11,438 nucleotides of DNA from Halobacteriales archaeon QS_9_67_15 (lineage in GTDB: Archaea; Halobacteriota; Halobacteria; Halobacteriales; Haloarculaceae). A program made the position numbers and the translations under genes. The notes beneath the pieces are model-generated. The model did no database searches. It was given only the letters and a program-made list of their open reading frames with translations, and had not been told where the DNA came from. The stretch spans positions 1,076 through 12,513 of the forward strand of contig PXSD01000037.1 in NCBI GenBank assembly GCA_003023165.1. The letters are read 5' to 3'. Shown one piece after another: positions 1 through 6,808 of the stretch. Every line of letters starts with the position of its first letter. Position 1 is the first letter of the stretch.

Positions 1-1095
1 CGCGGCGTCGACGCCGAGATCGAACAGCGCCGCTTCCGCCTCCTCCTCCACACCGACGACCCCGACGCGGCCTGTGACGCCGCCGTGGACACCTTCGGGG
101 TCGTCTCCGCCAGTCCGGCGGGGCGCACCGAGGCGACGGTCGACAGCATCTGCGCGGGCCTCGCTCGGGCCGCCCGGGCGCGCTACAACGGTGGCACGTT
201 CGGCGTCTCCGCCCGCCGCGCGGGTGAGCCGTCCGCCCATCCCTTCTCCAGCACCGACATCGAGCGCGAGGGCGGGAGCGCGGTGTGGGAGGCGGCCGAG
301 TCGGCGGGCGTCACCCCCGAGGTCGACCTCGACGACCCCGACCTGGAGTTCTTCGTCGACTGCCGCGAGGACGAGGCGTTCGTCTTCCTGGAGAAGCGAC
401 CGGGACCGGGTGGCCTCCCGCTGGGGACCCAGGACCCCGTCGTCGCACTGCTGAGCGGCGGGATCGACTCGCCCGTGGCCGCGTGGGAGCTGATGAAACG
501 TGGCGTGCCCGTGGTCCCGCTGTACGCCGGCCTCGGCGACTACGGGGGCGTGGACAATCAGGCGCGCGCCCTCTCGACGACCGAGCGACTGGCGGAGTAC
601 GCGCCGGGCCGCGACGTACGACTGCGGTTCGCACCGGCGGGCGACGCTATCGCGGACATCGCCGACACCGTCGAGGCGGGTCGGATGGTCGTCGTCCGAC
701 GGTTCATGTTCCAGGTCGCGGCGGCAGTCGCCGAGGACCACGGCGCGGTCGGCATCGTGACGGGCGAGTCGGTCGGGCAGAAGTCGAGCCAGACGACCGC
801 GAACCTCGCCGTCTCCGGCGAAGCCGTCGACCTCCCGGTCCACCGCCCGCTGTTGACCGTCGACAAGACCGACATCGCGCGGCTGGCCGAGGACATCGGG
901 ACCTTCCGTGAGTCGACGATCGCGGCCGGGTGTGAGCGGCTGGCCCCCGACTACCCGGAGACGCGGGCGCGACTAAGCGACGTCGAGGAACGGGAACCGG
1001 ACGACCTCCGCGAGCGGGCGCGGGCCGTCGCGGCTCGGGTCGACGTCCTCGGCGACGAGACGGACGGTGAACTCGCCGAAGGCGAAACCGCTTAG
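1..1095 (+). CDS. thiI: tRNA 4-thiouridine synthase ThiI (5' end cut by window edge)
   Basis: The reading frame is open from base 1 (no start codon is visible) to TAG at 1093-1095 and gives 364 residues. Archaeal ThiI is usually about 390 residues, so roughly the first 25-30 are outside the window. Residues about 1-130 fit the ferredoxin-like plus THUMP RNA-binding region. An ATP-pyrophosphatase PP-loop, SGGIDSPVA, begins at visible residue 152, followed by the ThiI-type GESVGQKSSQT and the RPLLTVDKTDI segment. A Cys sits in AAGCERLAP, near where ThiI proteins carry a conserved Cys. There is no C-terminal rhodanese domain, as is usual in archaea; sulfur must come from another carrier. The enzyme adenylates and thiolates U8 of tRNA in the cytoplasm. 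The last 20 residues are acidic and probably a disordered tail. Family call is secure from the PP-loop and the following motifs. Confidence 0.93.
   Translation, partial: RGVDAEIEQRRFRLLLHTDDPDAACDAAVDTFGVVSASPAGRTEATVDSICAGLARAARARYNGGTFGVSARRAGEPSAHPFSSTDIEREGGSAVWEAAESAGVTPEVDLDDPDLEFFVDCREDEAFVFLEKRPGPGGLPLGTQDPVVALLSGGIDSPVAAWELMKRGVPVVPLYAGLGDYGGVDNQARALSTTERLAEYAPGRDVRLRFAPAGDAIADIADTVEAGRMVVVRRFMFQVAAAVAEDHGAVGIVTGESVGQKSSQTTANLAVSGEAVDLPVHRPLLTVDKTDIARLAEDIGTFRESTIAAGCERLAPDYPETRARLSDVEEREPDDLRERARAVAARVDVLGDETDGELAEGETA
1083..1094 (+). promoter_or_regulatory. Probable BRE/TATA promoter for the DUF5804-like gene
   Basis: A purine-rich BRE-like stretch (CGAAACC, 1083-1089) is followed by CTTAG, with TTA at 1092-1094, about 27 bases before the ATG at 1120. 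That spacing fits a leaderless haloarchaeal transcript. The site overlaps the last codons of thiI. No Shine-Dalgarno sequence is seen before 1120. Assigned by spacing and resemblance only. Confidence 0.4.
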
Positions 1096-1119
1096 GGCCG
1101 TCCGCCGCAGGGTATCGGT

Positions 1120-1707
1120 ATGACGCGGGTGTGCCTGGTCGGCGCCGGCGACGTGAACCTCCGCTACGAGTTGCTCTCCCGCGAGACGGCCCGCGACGCG
1201 CTCGCGACGTACGACCTGCGCGAACCGTTCGAGAACGCCGTCGGACTCGAGACGATGAGTCTGGGTGCAGCAGTAGCGCTGCTGAACGACCTCAACTGGT
1301 ACCTCGTCCGCTTCGTCGACGAGGCGATGGTCCTCGAACCGAGCGTCAGCGAGACGGAGTGGCTCTCCCGGGACCTCGCGGTCGCTATCCGCGACGACGA
1401 CGTGGGCCACGACGGGGCCGCTCGCTTCCTCAAGATCTACGGACTCGAAACCCCTGACCTCGAACGCTCGGACTCCGCCGACGGGGACGAGCGGAGCGAG
1501 GCCGCGCGAACCGAGACCGGGGAACCGGAGACCGCTCGGCCGTCGTCGGCCGACGCCGAGCCGGACGACCACGAGACGGACGGCCCGAGACGACTCGTGG
1601 AACCGATGTACGTCACGCGGACGGGCGACGACATCCCCGAGTACGACCTGCGGGACGTGGACGAGACGCTCATTGAACGAGTCACCGAGTCCGAATTCGG
1701 CGCGTAG
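1120..1707 (+). CDS. Conserved haloarchaeal protein, DUF5804-like
   Basis: A 195-residue acidic soluble protein of unknown function, with no signal peptide or membrane segment. Residues 1-110 look like a folded, conserved domain: MTRVCLVG start, DLREPFENAV, the helix SLGAAVALLNDLNWYLVRF, then EPSVSETEWLSRDLA and FLKIYGLE. From memory this resembles the haloarchaeal DUF5804 family. Residues about 115-155 are a low-complexity Glu/Asp/Ser/Thr linker. A short C-terminal module begins near PMYVTRTGDDIPEYDL. The gene follows thiI by 24 bases on the same strand, but a TATA-like site at the thiI end suggests its own leaderless start at ATG 1120. No catalytic motif is visible, so I assign no function. 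The coding call is strong from codon usage and composition; the family name is moderate. Confidence 0.85.
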   Translation: MTRVCLVGAGDVNLRYELLSRETARDALATYDLREPFENAVGLETMSLGAAVALLNDLNWYLVRFVDEAMVLEPSVSETEWLSRDLAVAIRDDDVGHDGAARFLKIYGLETPDLERSDSADGDERSEAARTETGEPETARPSSADAEPDDHETDGPRRLVEPMYVTRTGDDIPEYDLRDVDETLIERVTESEFGA

Positions 1708-1756
1708 GGCCACGGTACCCGGCCGGGCCCCAGACGGCGCGTTTCCCGCCAGCAGA

Positions 1757-1762
1757 TTTATG
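1757..1762 (+). promoter_or_regulatory. TATA box that decides the start of the secreted protein
   Basis: TTTATG at 1757-1762 is the best TATA-like hexamer in the 1708-1787 intergenic stretch. Transcription about 27 bases downstream would begin at 1786-1788, right at the in-frame GTG at 1788. The earlier in-frame GTG at 1770 would lie upstream of the transcript start. The ATG within the TATA itself (1760) runs into a stop after eight codons. Confidence 0.45.
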
Positions 1763-1787
1763 CGACAGTGTGACGCACACGCCTAGT

Positions 1788-3302
1788 GTGTCAGCTTCCC
1801 GAACAGTCCTCGGCGTCGTCGCGGTGCTCGCCGTTGCGAGCGTCGGCCCGGGACTGGCCGGTGGCGCACGACCCCCTCACGAAGCAGCCGAAGACCCGGC
1901 GGGACTCCGGGCGGGGTCGGTAATCGAGACTCAGGCCCCGAACGAGAGCGCCACGGTCGTCCAGACGGTGACGTATCGGAACGCGACGGACGCGACGGGG
2001 AGCATCGTCGCGAACCACAGCTACCGGATCGGTGAGAACGTCTCCGCGCTGGTCGTGTACGATTACGACCACGGGACGGTCCTCGAGTCAGACGGGTTCA
2101 CACAGCAGTCGAACGGTCGCTGGACGTGGGACGGAGAGACGGCGGCCGCCGCGCTGACGGTCAGGATGTCCGTCAACCGGTCGAGCCGTCACTTCAGCGG
2201 CCTGCGCTGGGTCGACGTCGGCAACTGGACGCTCGCGAACCCGCGGACCGACTTCGCGTACCGCGACGGGGACCGGTCGGAGTGGGTGTACTCCTGGCAG
2301 GACGCACCGTCCGTCGACCGGAGGACGCGGGTCGTCGACGAGAGCCGCGGGTTCGCCGGGCAGTCGGTCGTCTACCTCGGCGCGTACGACACGGAGACGG
2401 CCGAGGCGACGAACCAGACGTTCAGGCTCGTCCGCCCCGAGAGCGCCGAGATGGCCGACTCGCCGGAGGCGATTCTGCGTTCGTTGCGGTCGGCGTCGCG
2501 ACACCTCCGGGTCGGCGCGCGCGACGAGGTGGTCAACGCCTTCGCCGGTCCGTCGCCGCTCCGCCACGGCGGGACGGCGGCGGTGGGGGCCGACGGTCGG
2601 CAGGACTTCTGGGCATCGGCGAGCGCCGACGCGGAGGCCCCGACGAGCATCTGGGTCCACGAGTACGTCCACACGCGGCAGTCGTTCGTCCTCGGGCCCG
2701 AGATGGCGTGGTTCCGCGAGGCGTGTGCGAGCTACTACGCCGCCGTCCTCTCGTTGCGAGCGCCGACCAACGAGTCGGGAACGTTCTCCGAGTTCCGCGA
2801 CGTGCTCGCGCGGGACGACGGCGCGAACGCGACGCTGTCGAACCGCTCCTCGTGGTCGAGCACGTACGTCCCCTACACGAAGGGGACGCGCGTCCTCGCC
2901 GCCCTCGACGGCCGGATCCGGAACGCGACCGACGGCGAGCGAACGCTCCAGGACGTCTTCCGTCGACTCAATCGACGCGACGAGGTCGTGACAGCGGACG
3001 TGTTCGAGAGCGTCCTCGCCGACGTCAGCGGCGAGTCACAGCAGTCGTGGCTCGAAACCCACGTCCACGACGGGGAGCGGGCCTCCCCACCGCGGTCGCC
3101 GTACGCCTACACCGCGCCCGGCGGTGCCCACGACGCTGACGACGACGGCCTGAACGCGACCGCGGAACGCCGCCACGGCAGCCACCCGTTCCGCGCCGAT
3201 ACCGACGGTGACGGCGTCGAGGACGGGGCCGAACTCCGCCACGGGACCGACCCGACAGACCCGTACTCGGCACCGGCCCGCCTGAACGGGACGAGTTCGT
3301 AA
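1788..3302 (+). CDS. Secreted HEXXH zinc metallopeptidase-like glycoprotein with C-terminal Asp-rich repeat
   Basis: About 504 residues from GTG 1788, chosen from the TATA position; GTG 1770 would add six residues. The N-terminus is a Sec-type signal peptide (residues 1-26: polar start, then VLGVVAVLAVASV, cleavage near GLAGGA), with no lipobox and no twin arginine. The middle of the protein has WVHEYVHTRQ: the HEXXH zinc motif at residues 291-295, followed after 15 residues by Glu311 in WFREACASYYAA. This is the arrangement of gluzincin peptidases (M1/M61-like: HEXXH plus a downstream Glu in a WxxE(G/A)xAxYY helix), although the 15-residue gap is shorter than the classic 18 of M1. The last 55 residues hold DADDDGLNATAE and DTDGDGVEDGAE, Ca2+-binding thrombospondin type-3-like repeats. 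Thirteen N-x-S/T sequons suggest heavy N-glycosylation. No C-terminal anchor is seen, so it is probably released or wall-associated. Peptidase activity is inferred. Confidence 0.85.
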   Translation: MSASRTVLGVVAVLAVASVGPGLAGGARPPHEAAEDPAGLRAGSVIETQAPNESATVVQTVTYRNATDATGSIVANHSYRIGENVSALVVYDYDHGTVLESDGFTQQSNGRWTWDGETAAAALTVRMSVNRSSRHFSGLRWVDVGNWTLANPRTDFAYRDGDRSEWVYSWQDAPSVDRRTRVVDESRGFAGQSVVYLGAYDTETAEATNQTFRLVRPESAEMADSPEAILRSLRSASRHLRVGARDEVVNAFAGPSPLRHGGTAAVGADGRQDFWASASADAEAPTSIWVHEYVHTRQSFVLGPEMAWFREACASYYAAVLSLRAPTNESGTFSEFRDVLARDDGANATLSNRSSWSSTYVPYTKGTRVLAALDGRIRNATDGERTLQDVFRRLNRRDEVVTADVFESVLADVSGESQQSWLETHVHDGERASPPRSPYAYTAPGGAHDADDDGLNATAERRHGSHPFRADTDGDGVEDGAELRHGTDPTDPYSAPARLNGTSS

Positions 3303-3344
3303 CGCGCAGTTCTTGGGGATCGCAGTCGGTCGAGACCGAGCGGC

Positions 3345-3360
3345 GGAACGGCGCTTTCAA
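3345..3360 (+). promoter_or_regulatory. Probable promoter of the DUF2064-like gene
   Basis: GGAACG (BRE-like) and TTTCAA at 3355-3360 lie 26-31 bases before ATG 3386, the distance expected for a leaderless haloarchaeal transcript. No Shine-Dalgarno sequence precedes the ATG. Confidence 0.45.
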
Positions 3361-3385
3361 GGGCGCGTCCCACGGTCGTTCGAGT

Positions 3386-4144
3386 ATGACCACCGTCGCC
3401 GTTCTCGTCCGACCGCCGGAACCCGGGACCGCCCTGCCGAACCCAGTCGACGCGGGAGCGGTGACCGCCTCCGAGGCCGTCGACCTCTACACGGCGATGG
3501 TGCGCGACGTCTGTGCCGCGGTCGAGGCCAGCGGCGGCGACCTCCTCATCAACTACCGGCCGGTCGCGACAGCGGATCCGACCAGCGGCGAAGCCGACGA
3601 GCAGTCCCGCTCGGACGTGCGTTCGATGCTCGAGGATGCGCTCGCGAGTCCGGACAGCGCACGCTACGAGGTACAGGTCGGCTCGACGCTCTCGGCGCGG
3701 GTCGGAAACACAGTCACCCACCTCCTCGAACGCGAGGACGTCAAGAGCGCGGCGGTCGTGCGCCCGACCGCGGCGCTGCTCGAGCGTCGCCACGTCGACA
3801 GCGCCGCGATGAAACTCCGCCAGTCCGAGGTGGTCCTCGGGCCGGCGACGGACGGGCTGCTCTCCTACGCGGGCTTCGTCGAACCGGTCGACTTCGAGGA
3901 CGTCGTCACGCCCCCCGAGGTCGAGACGGTGACCGACCGCGCCCGCGACGCCGGCCTCGACGTCGACTTCGTCGAGATGCTCCCGACCGCCGACACGACC
4001 GGCGGACTGGCGACGCTCGTCTCGCAGATCCGTGCGCGACGGCGTGCGGACCTGCGAGTGCCACCGGAGACGAGCGCCGTGATCGAGGACATCGGACTGC
4101 GAGCGGCCGCCGTCGACGACAGTCTCGGCCTCCAGCGGGACTGA
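3386..4144 (+). CDS. DUF2064/CofC-like glycosyl- or nucleotidyl-transferase fold protein
   Basis: A 252-residue cytoplasmic protein. It starts MTTVAVLVRPPEPGT, followed by EAVDLYTAMVRDVCAAV and a buried strand DLLINY. Around residues 148-165 it has the block SEVVLGPATDGLLSYAGF, and near the end DVDFVEMLPTADTTGGLATL. These match in order the DUF2064 (TIGR04282, GT-A fold, CofC-related) pattern of a PPxPG loop, a helix with LY, the (V/L)GPAxDG metal/nucleotide loop and a late Asp-containing loop before a final helix. The KTRL segment that usually follows the first loop is not seen; ALPNPVDAG is in its place, so substrate or activity may differ. It stands alone between the secreted peptidase and tRNA-Ser, with its own probable leaderless promoter. 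The coding call is strong, the fold moderate, the substrate unknown. Confidence 0.8.
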   Translation: MTTVAVLVRPPEPGTALPNPVDAGAVTASEAVDLYTAMVRDVCAAVEASGGDLLINYRPVATADPTSGEADEQSRSDVRSMLEDALASPDSARYEVQVGSTLSARVGNTVTHLLEREDVKSAAVVRPTAALLERRHVDSAAMKLRQSEVVLGPATDGLLSYAGFVEPVDFEDVVTPPEVETVTDRARDAGLDVDFVEMLPTADTTGGLATLVSQIRARRRADLRVPPETSAVIEDIGLRAAAVDDSLGLQRD

Positions 4145-4211
4145 GCGGCGGTCCCCTCGCAGTGCAGAAGGAGGGGACGGAGCGGTTCGTGAAACCGCGA
4201 AATCGACAGGT

Positions 4212-4217
4212 CTTAGA
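4212..4217 (+). promoter_or_regulatory. TATA-like box upstream of tRNA-Ser
   Basis: CTTAGA at 4212-4217, preceded by the purine-rich CGAAATCGAC, lies about 28 bases before the first base of the tRNA. The 98-base gap between the DUF2064-like gene and the tRNA has no coding signal. Confidence 0.4.
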
Positions 4218-4242
4218 GTGGACGGGCGGTACACTCGGACGC

Positions 4243-4326
4243 GGTGGGATAGCGAAGTGGCCCAACGCGCCTGCCTTGAGAGCAGGTGTCCTCACGGACC
4301 CCTGGGTTCAAATCCCAGTCCCACCG
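4243..4326 (+). tRNA. tRNA-Ser (anticodon UGA)
   Basis: All arms fold by eye. The acceptor is GGTGGGA (4243-4249) with TCCCACC (4319-4325), discriminator G at 4326. The D stem is GCG/CGC. The anticodon stem is CCTGC/GCAGG around the loop CTTGAGA, giving anticodon TGA. A long class II variable arm follows (GTCC/GGAC with loop TCAC), then the T arm CTGGG-TTCAAAT-CCCAG. The long variable arm and discriminator G fit serine identity, which agrees with the anticodon (reads UCN codons, mainly UCA). No intron is visible and CCA is not encoded; TGAG follows the discriminator. Its 3' end is repeated 184 bases downstream. Confidence 0.96.
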
Positions 4327-4511
4327 TGAGTCCGCGACGCAGTCCGCGTCGCGGCGAACGTTCATCTCGGATTTGAACCCCTGCAAGCCACAGCCCGGAA
4401 CGGCCCTTCGGGCCGCACGCCCGGACTGTCTTGCTCTGGTTCAAATTCCGGGAGACGGAGTCCCCCGGCGTTCGCAACCGCTTCGCGGTTGCTCGCTCCC
4501 AGTCCCACCGT
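4313..4511 (+). repeat. Duplicated tRNA-Ser 3' end with fragment-filled interval (att-like scar)
   Basis: The 15 bases at 4313-4327 (last T-arm bases, 3' acceptor strand, discriminator G and one more base) recur exactly at 4497-4511. The interval holds no credible gene. It contains the hairpin at 4332-4354, an antisense T-arm-like piece (GGATTTGAACCC, 4369-4380), a small hairpin CGGCCC-TTC-GGGCCG at 4401-4415, a sense T-arm-like piece (GGTTCAAATTCC, 4438-4449), and the hairpin CAACCG-CTTCG-CGGTTG at 4475-4491. Integrases often use tRNA 3' ends as attachment sites and leave such a direct repeat. Here the flanked piece is only about 170 bases and has no integrase, so it would be a remnant. Bases 4512-4548, up to the rpe stop, hold nothing recognisable. 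Confidence 0.6.
4332..4354 (+). other. Perfect 9-bp hairpin just after tRNA-Ser
   Basis: CCGCGACGC (4332-4340) pairs perfectly with GCGTCGCGG (4346-4354) around the five-base loop AGTCC. It begins six bases after the discriminator base, so the precursor tRNA trailer would carry it if transcription continues. No T-run follows, so it is not a typical archaeal terminator; it may guide 3' processing or be part of the repeat scar. Confidence 0.5.
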
Positions 4512-4548
4512 CTTCCGTCGCGAACGACCCGTGAGCGCCTGCAATCAG

Positions 4549-5304
4549 CTAAACCCGCCGGTAGTTCCCCAATCGAGTCCCGTTCAGGAGATACGCTTCT
4601 CCGTCGTCCAGTCCGTCCGGGAGGAACGGCGCGAGGAACTCCTGGCCCTCGACGTTGACCCACGTCCCGCCGGAGAGGTCGCTGTACGCCGGGCAGACGA
4701 CGAGTTCCGCGTCGATCTCGAGGTCGCTCTCGTGGAACTCCCGAAACGGATCGGGGTTCAGGTCGCCCCGGAGCCACACTCGCTCGACGCGGGCGCCGCC
4801 GACCTCGTCTTCGAGCCGGACGACTGGGTGTTCGTGTGCCACACAGACCACGCCTGCGCGGAGCACGTCCGGACTCGGCCACGTGTGACCGTGTGCGAAC
4901 CCGACGTCGCCGATCCTGACGCCGTGACCGGGAGTGACCGCGACGGACTGGTCGACCCGGTCAAGCAGCGACTCCAAGTCCCCGTCGTGGTTCCCCTTGA
5001 CGAGCGTGACCGGCAGGTCCGCCGGCAGTGCCCCGAAGAGGGCGAGGAGTTCCGCCCGTTCCTCCCGACCGGGGTCGCCGATCGCGTGCCCGAGGTCGCC
5101 GAGAAAGGCGAGTCGGTCCGGTCGTTCCCTCGCGACGAGGTCGACGAGCGAGTCCCGTCGGTCCGGCGCGTGGTCGGGGAGTTCGACGCCGTCGCGACGG
5201 AGCCCGGCCTCGATTCCGGCGTGGAAGTCGGCGACGACGAGTGCGCGCTCGTCCCCGCAGGCGGCGACTGCGGCCGGTTCGCCGGGGATCGGTTCGACGC
5301 CCAT
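4549..5304 (-). CDS. rpe: RPA-associated calcineurin-like phosphoesterase (archaeal SbcD-related)
   Basis: A 251-residue metallophosphoesterase with the full set of two-metal ligand motifs: ADFHAG (Asp26, His28), GDLGH (Asp70, His73), GNHD (Asn105, His106, Asp107), HGH (138-140) and AHEHP (His157, His159). The layout fits the archaeal SbcD-related family (TIGR00024); the protein is too short for a full Mre11/SbcD nuclease and lacks its capping domain. It is the third gene of the rpa1-rpap1-rpe operon known from Haloferax volcanii. Its ATG (5304-5302) shares one base with the rpap1 stop as TGATG, so translation is probably coupled to rpap1. Substrate is unknown; a role in DNA or nucleotide metabolism is inferred from the operon. 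It ends with TAG 37 bases from the tRNA-derived repeat. Confidence 0.88.
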   Translation of the reverse strand: MGVEPIPGEPAAVAACGDERALVVADFHAGIEAGLRRDGVELPDHAPDRRDSLVDLVARERPDRLAFLGDLGHAIGDPGREERAELLALFGALPADLPVTLVKGNHDGDLESLLDRVDQSVAVTPGHGVRIGDVGFAHGHTWPSPDVLRAGVVCVAHEHPVVRLEDEVGGARVERVWLRGDLNPDPFREFHESDLEIDAELVVCPAYSDLSGGTWVNVEGQEFLAPFLPDGLDDGEAYLLNGTRLGNYRRV

Positions 5305-6808
5305 CAGATGGGTTTGTACACGTCGTTGTCGGGTTCGTAGCAGCGGCCGTCCATCAGCGCGTCCTGGATGGCGTCGCGCACCTCGTCCTCGCTGGCGCCG
5401 ATCCGGGTTGTCACCGCGTCGACGATGTCGTCGGCGTGCGCTCCGCCGTCGTCGTCGTGCTCTCGCATCGCGTCCATCACAGCGTCCTCGGTGTCGACGT
5501 CCTCGGCCTGTTCGTCCGCGGCGGTCTCTTCTTCCGTGGACCCTGCCTCCGCCTCGGTCGCGGACGCCGACGCGCCGGAGTCGGCGGGCTCCGGTTCGTC
5601 CGCCTCGGTCTCCCCGGACCGTTCCTCGGGGTCCGACGTCTCGATGCCGGCCTCGCCGGGTTCGCTCACTTCGCTGCCGCTCTGGAAGTCCGTCCCGTAC
5701 TCCTCCTCGATCTGTTCGCGTTCCTCGTTGTCGAGCTCGAACTCGTCCGGGTCGAAGTCGTCAAGGTCGTCCGCCCCGGCGTCGGCGCCGGCGTCGACGT
5801 CCGCGGGACCCGCCGGGGATCCGCCGGCGGAGACCGCTCCGGCGTCGTCTGTGTCCGTCTCGACTTCGTCCGCGGTGTCCTCGCCCGCCGCGACCGTCTC
5901 CTCCGGCTCCGTCTCGGTCGCAGTCGACTCCGTGCTCTCGTCTGCCGTCGTCGGCTCCGACTGCGCGTCTGCTGACGGCGCGTCCGACGAGCTCTCCGTG
6001 ACCGGGTCCGTCTCGACCGGAGATTCGTCCCTGGACTCGGCTGTCGCGGGCTCGGACGCTGCCGTCGCCGGTTCGGAGTCGCTCACGCTCTCGGCCGAAC
6101 TGCCGACCGAGTCACCGATGCCACCGCCGAGGTCCGCAGTCTCGCCGCCGACGTTCGCGACGACGTCGAGCCCGGCGAGCGTGGCGAGGTCCGCGTCACC
6201 CGGCGCGTCCGGCGACGCCGAGTGCGGGTCGACCTCGTCGCGTTCGTCTGCGACGAGTTCGATGGCCTGTACGGCTGTGTGCCGCACAGCGTCGAGATAC
6301 GCCGGTGTCGTGCCGTAGTGGTCGACCGCGAGCGGGATGCCCGCCGCGAGCCCGCTGTCGACGCCCTCCGCTTCGAGCGCGGCCCGCAGCTCGTCGCCGC
6401 GCTCCTCGCGCCGGAGTGCGTGGGCCGTCGTGCGGACTCGGTCGAGCGTCTGCCGGGTCGTCCCGACCGTCCACCGGTCGCGCGTCTCCGCGTCGACCTC
6501 GTTGACGTTCTCCGGTCTGACCGAGGTGTAGGTCACGTCGCTGTCGTCCGGCTGGAAGGTCCGGGCCTTCCCGGTGACGGCGACGAACATCGGCGGGTCG
6601 GCGCGCTCGAAAAAGGCCTGCGCGTCGGGCTGGTACTGCCCGGCGTAGACGACGAACCCCGTCCGCCGGTCGGCGAGACCACGTAGTTGGGCGCGCGTTC
6701 CTCGTCGCTCTCGGAGTACGAGAAGTCGGCGTCCTCGAACTCCGCGGCGAACAGGCGGTAGGCGACCTCGCGGCGGCCCGCGCCGCCCTGGTCTTCGGAC
6801 TCGCTCAT
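5304..6808 (-). pseudogene. rpap1: RPA-associated protein Rpap1 (COG3390) with internal deletion and frameshift
   Basis: The N-terminus starts at ATG 6808 (overlapping the rpa1 stop as ATGA) and reads MSESEDQGGAGRREVAYRLF to NYVVSPTG, about 48 residues. The rest of the protein, TGFVVYAGQYQPDAQAFFERA onward, is in another frame; the switch lies near 6660-6672. The total of 1505 bases is not a multiple of three. As I know the family, about 30 residues lie between SPTG and the next TGxFVVYAGQYQ block (the first two OB-fold strands); they are absent here, implying a deletion of about 97-103 bases. Downstream the frame is clean to TGA at 5306-5304: the rest of the OB domain, a helical part (ALRREERGDELRAALEAEGV), about 230 residues of Asp/Glu/Ser/Thr-rich linker with DLDDFDPDEFEL in the middle, and a C-terminal winged-helix-like domain ending VYKPI. 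The intact protein would partner Rpa1 on single-stranded DNA. Assembly error is the main alternative. Confidence 0.82.

Noticed and set aside
4362..4544. Minus-strand 60-residue frame and overlapping frames across the tRNA repeat
   Set aside because: They translate tRNA-derived and hairpin sequence (for example the T arm read backwards) and lack protein-like composition.
4489..5340. Long plus-strand frame of 283 residues over rpe
   Set aside because: Antisense shadow: rpe on the other strand has a complete set of metallophosphoesterase motifs.
5368..6318. Plus-strand Ser/Ala-rich frame opposite the rpap1 linker, resembling a secreted low-complexity protein
   Set aside because: It is the complement of the Glu/Asp/Thr-rich linker of rpap1, and its composition follows from that.
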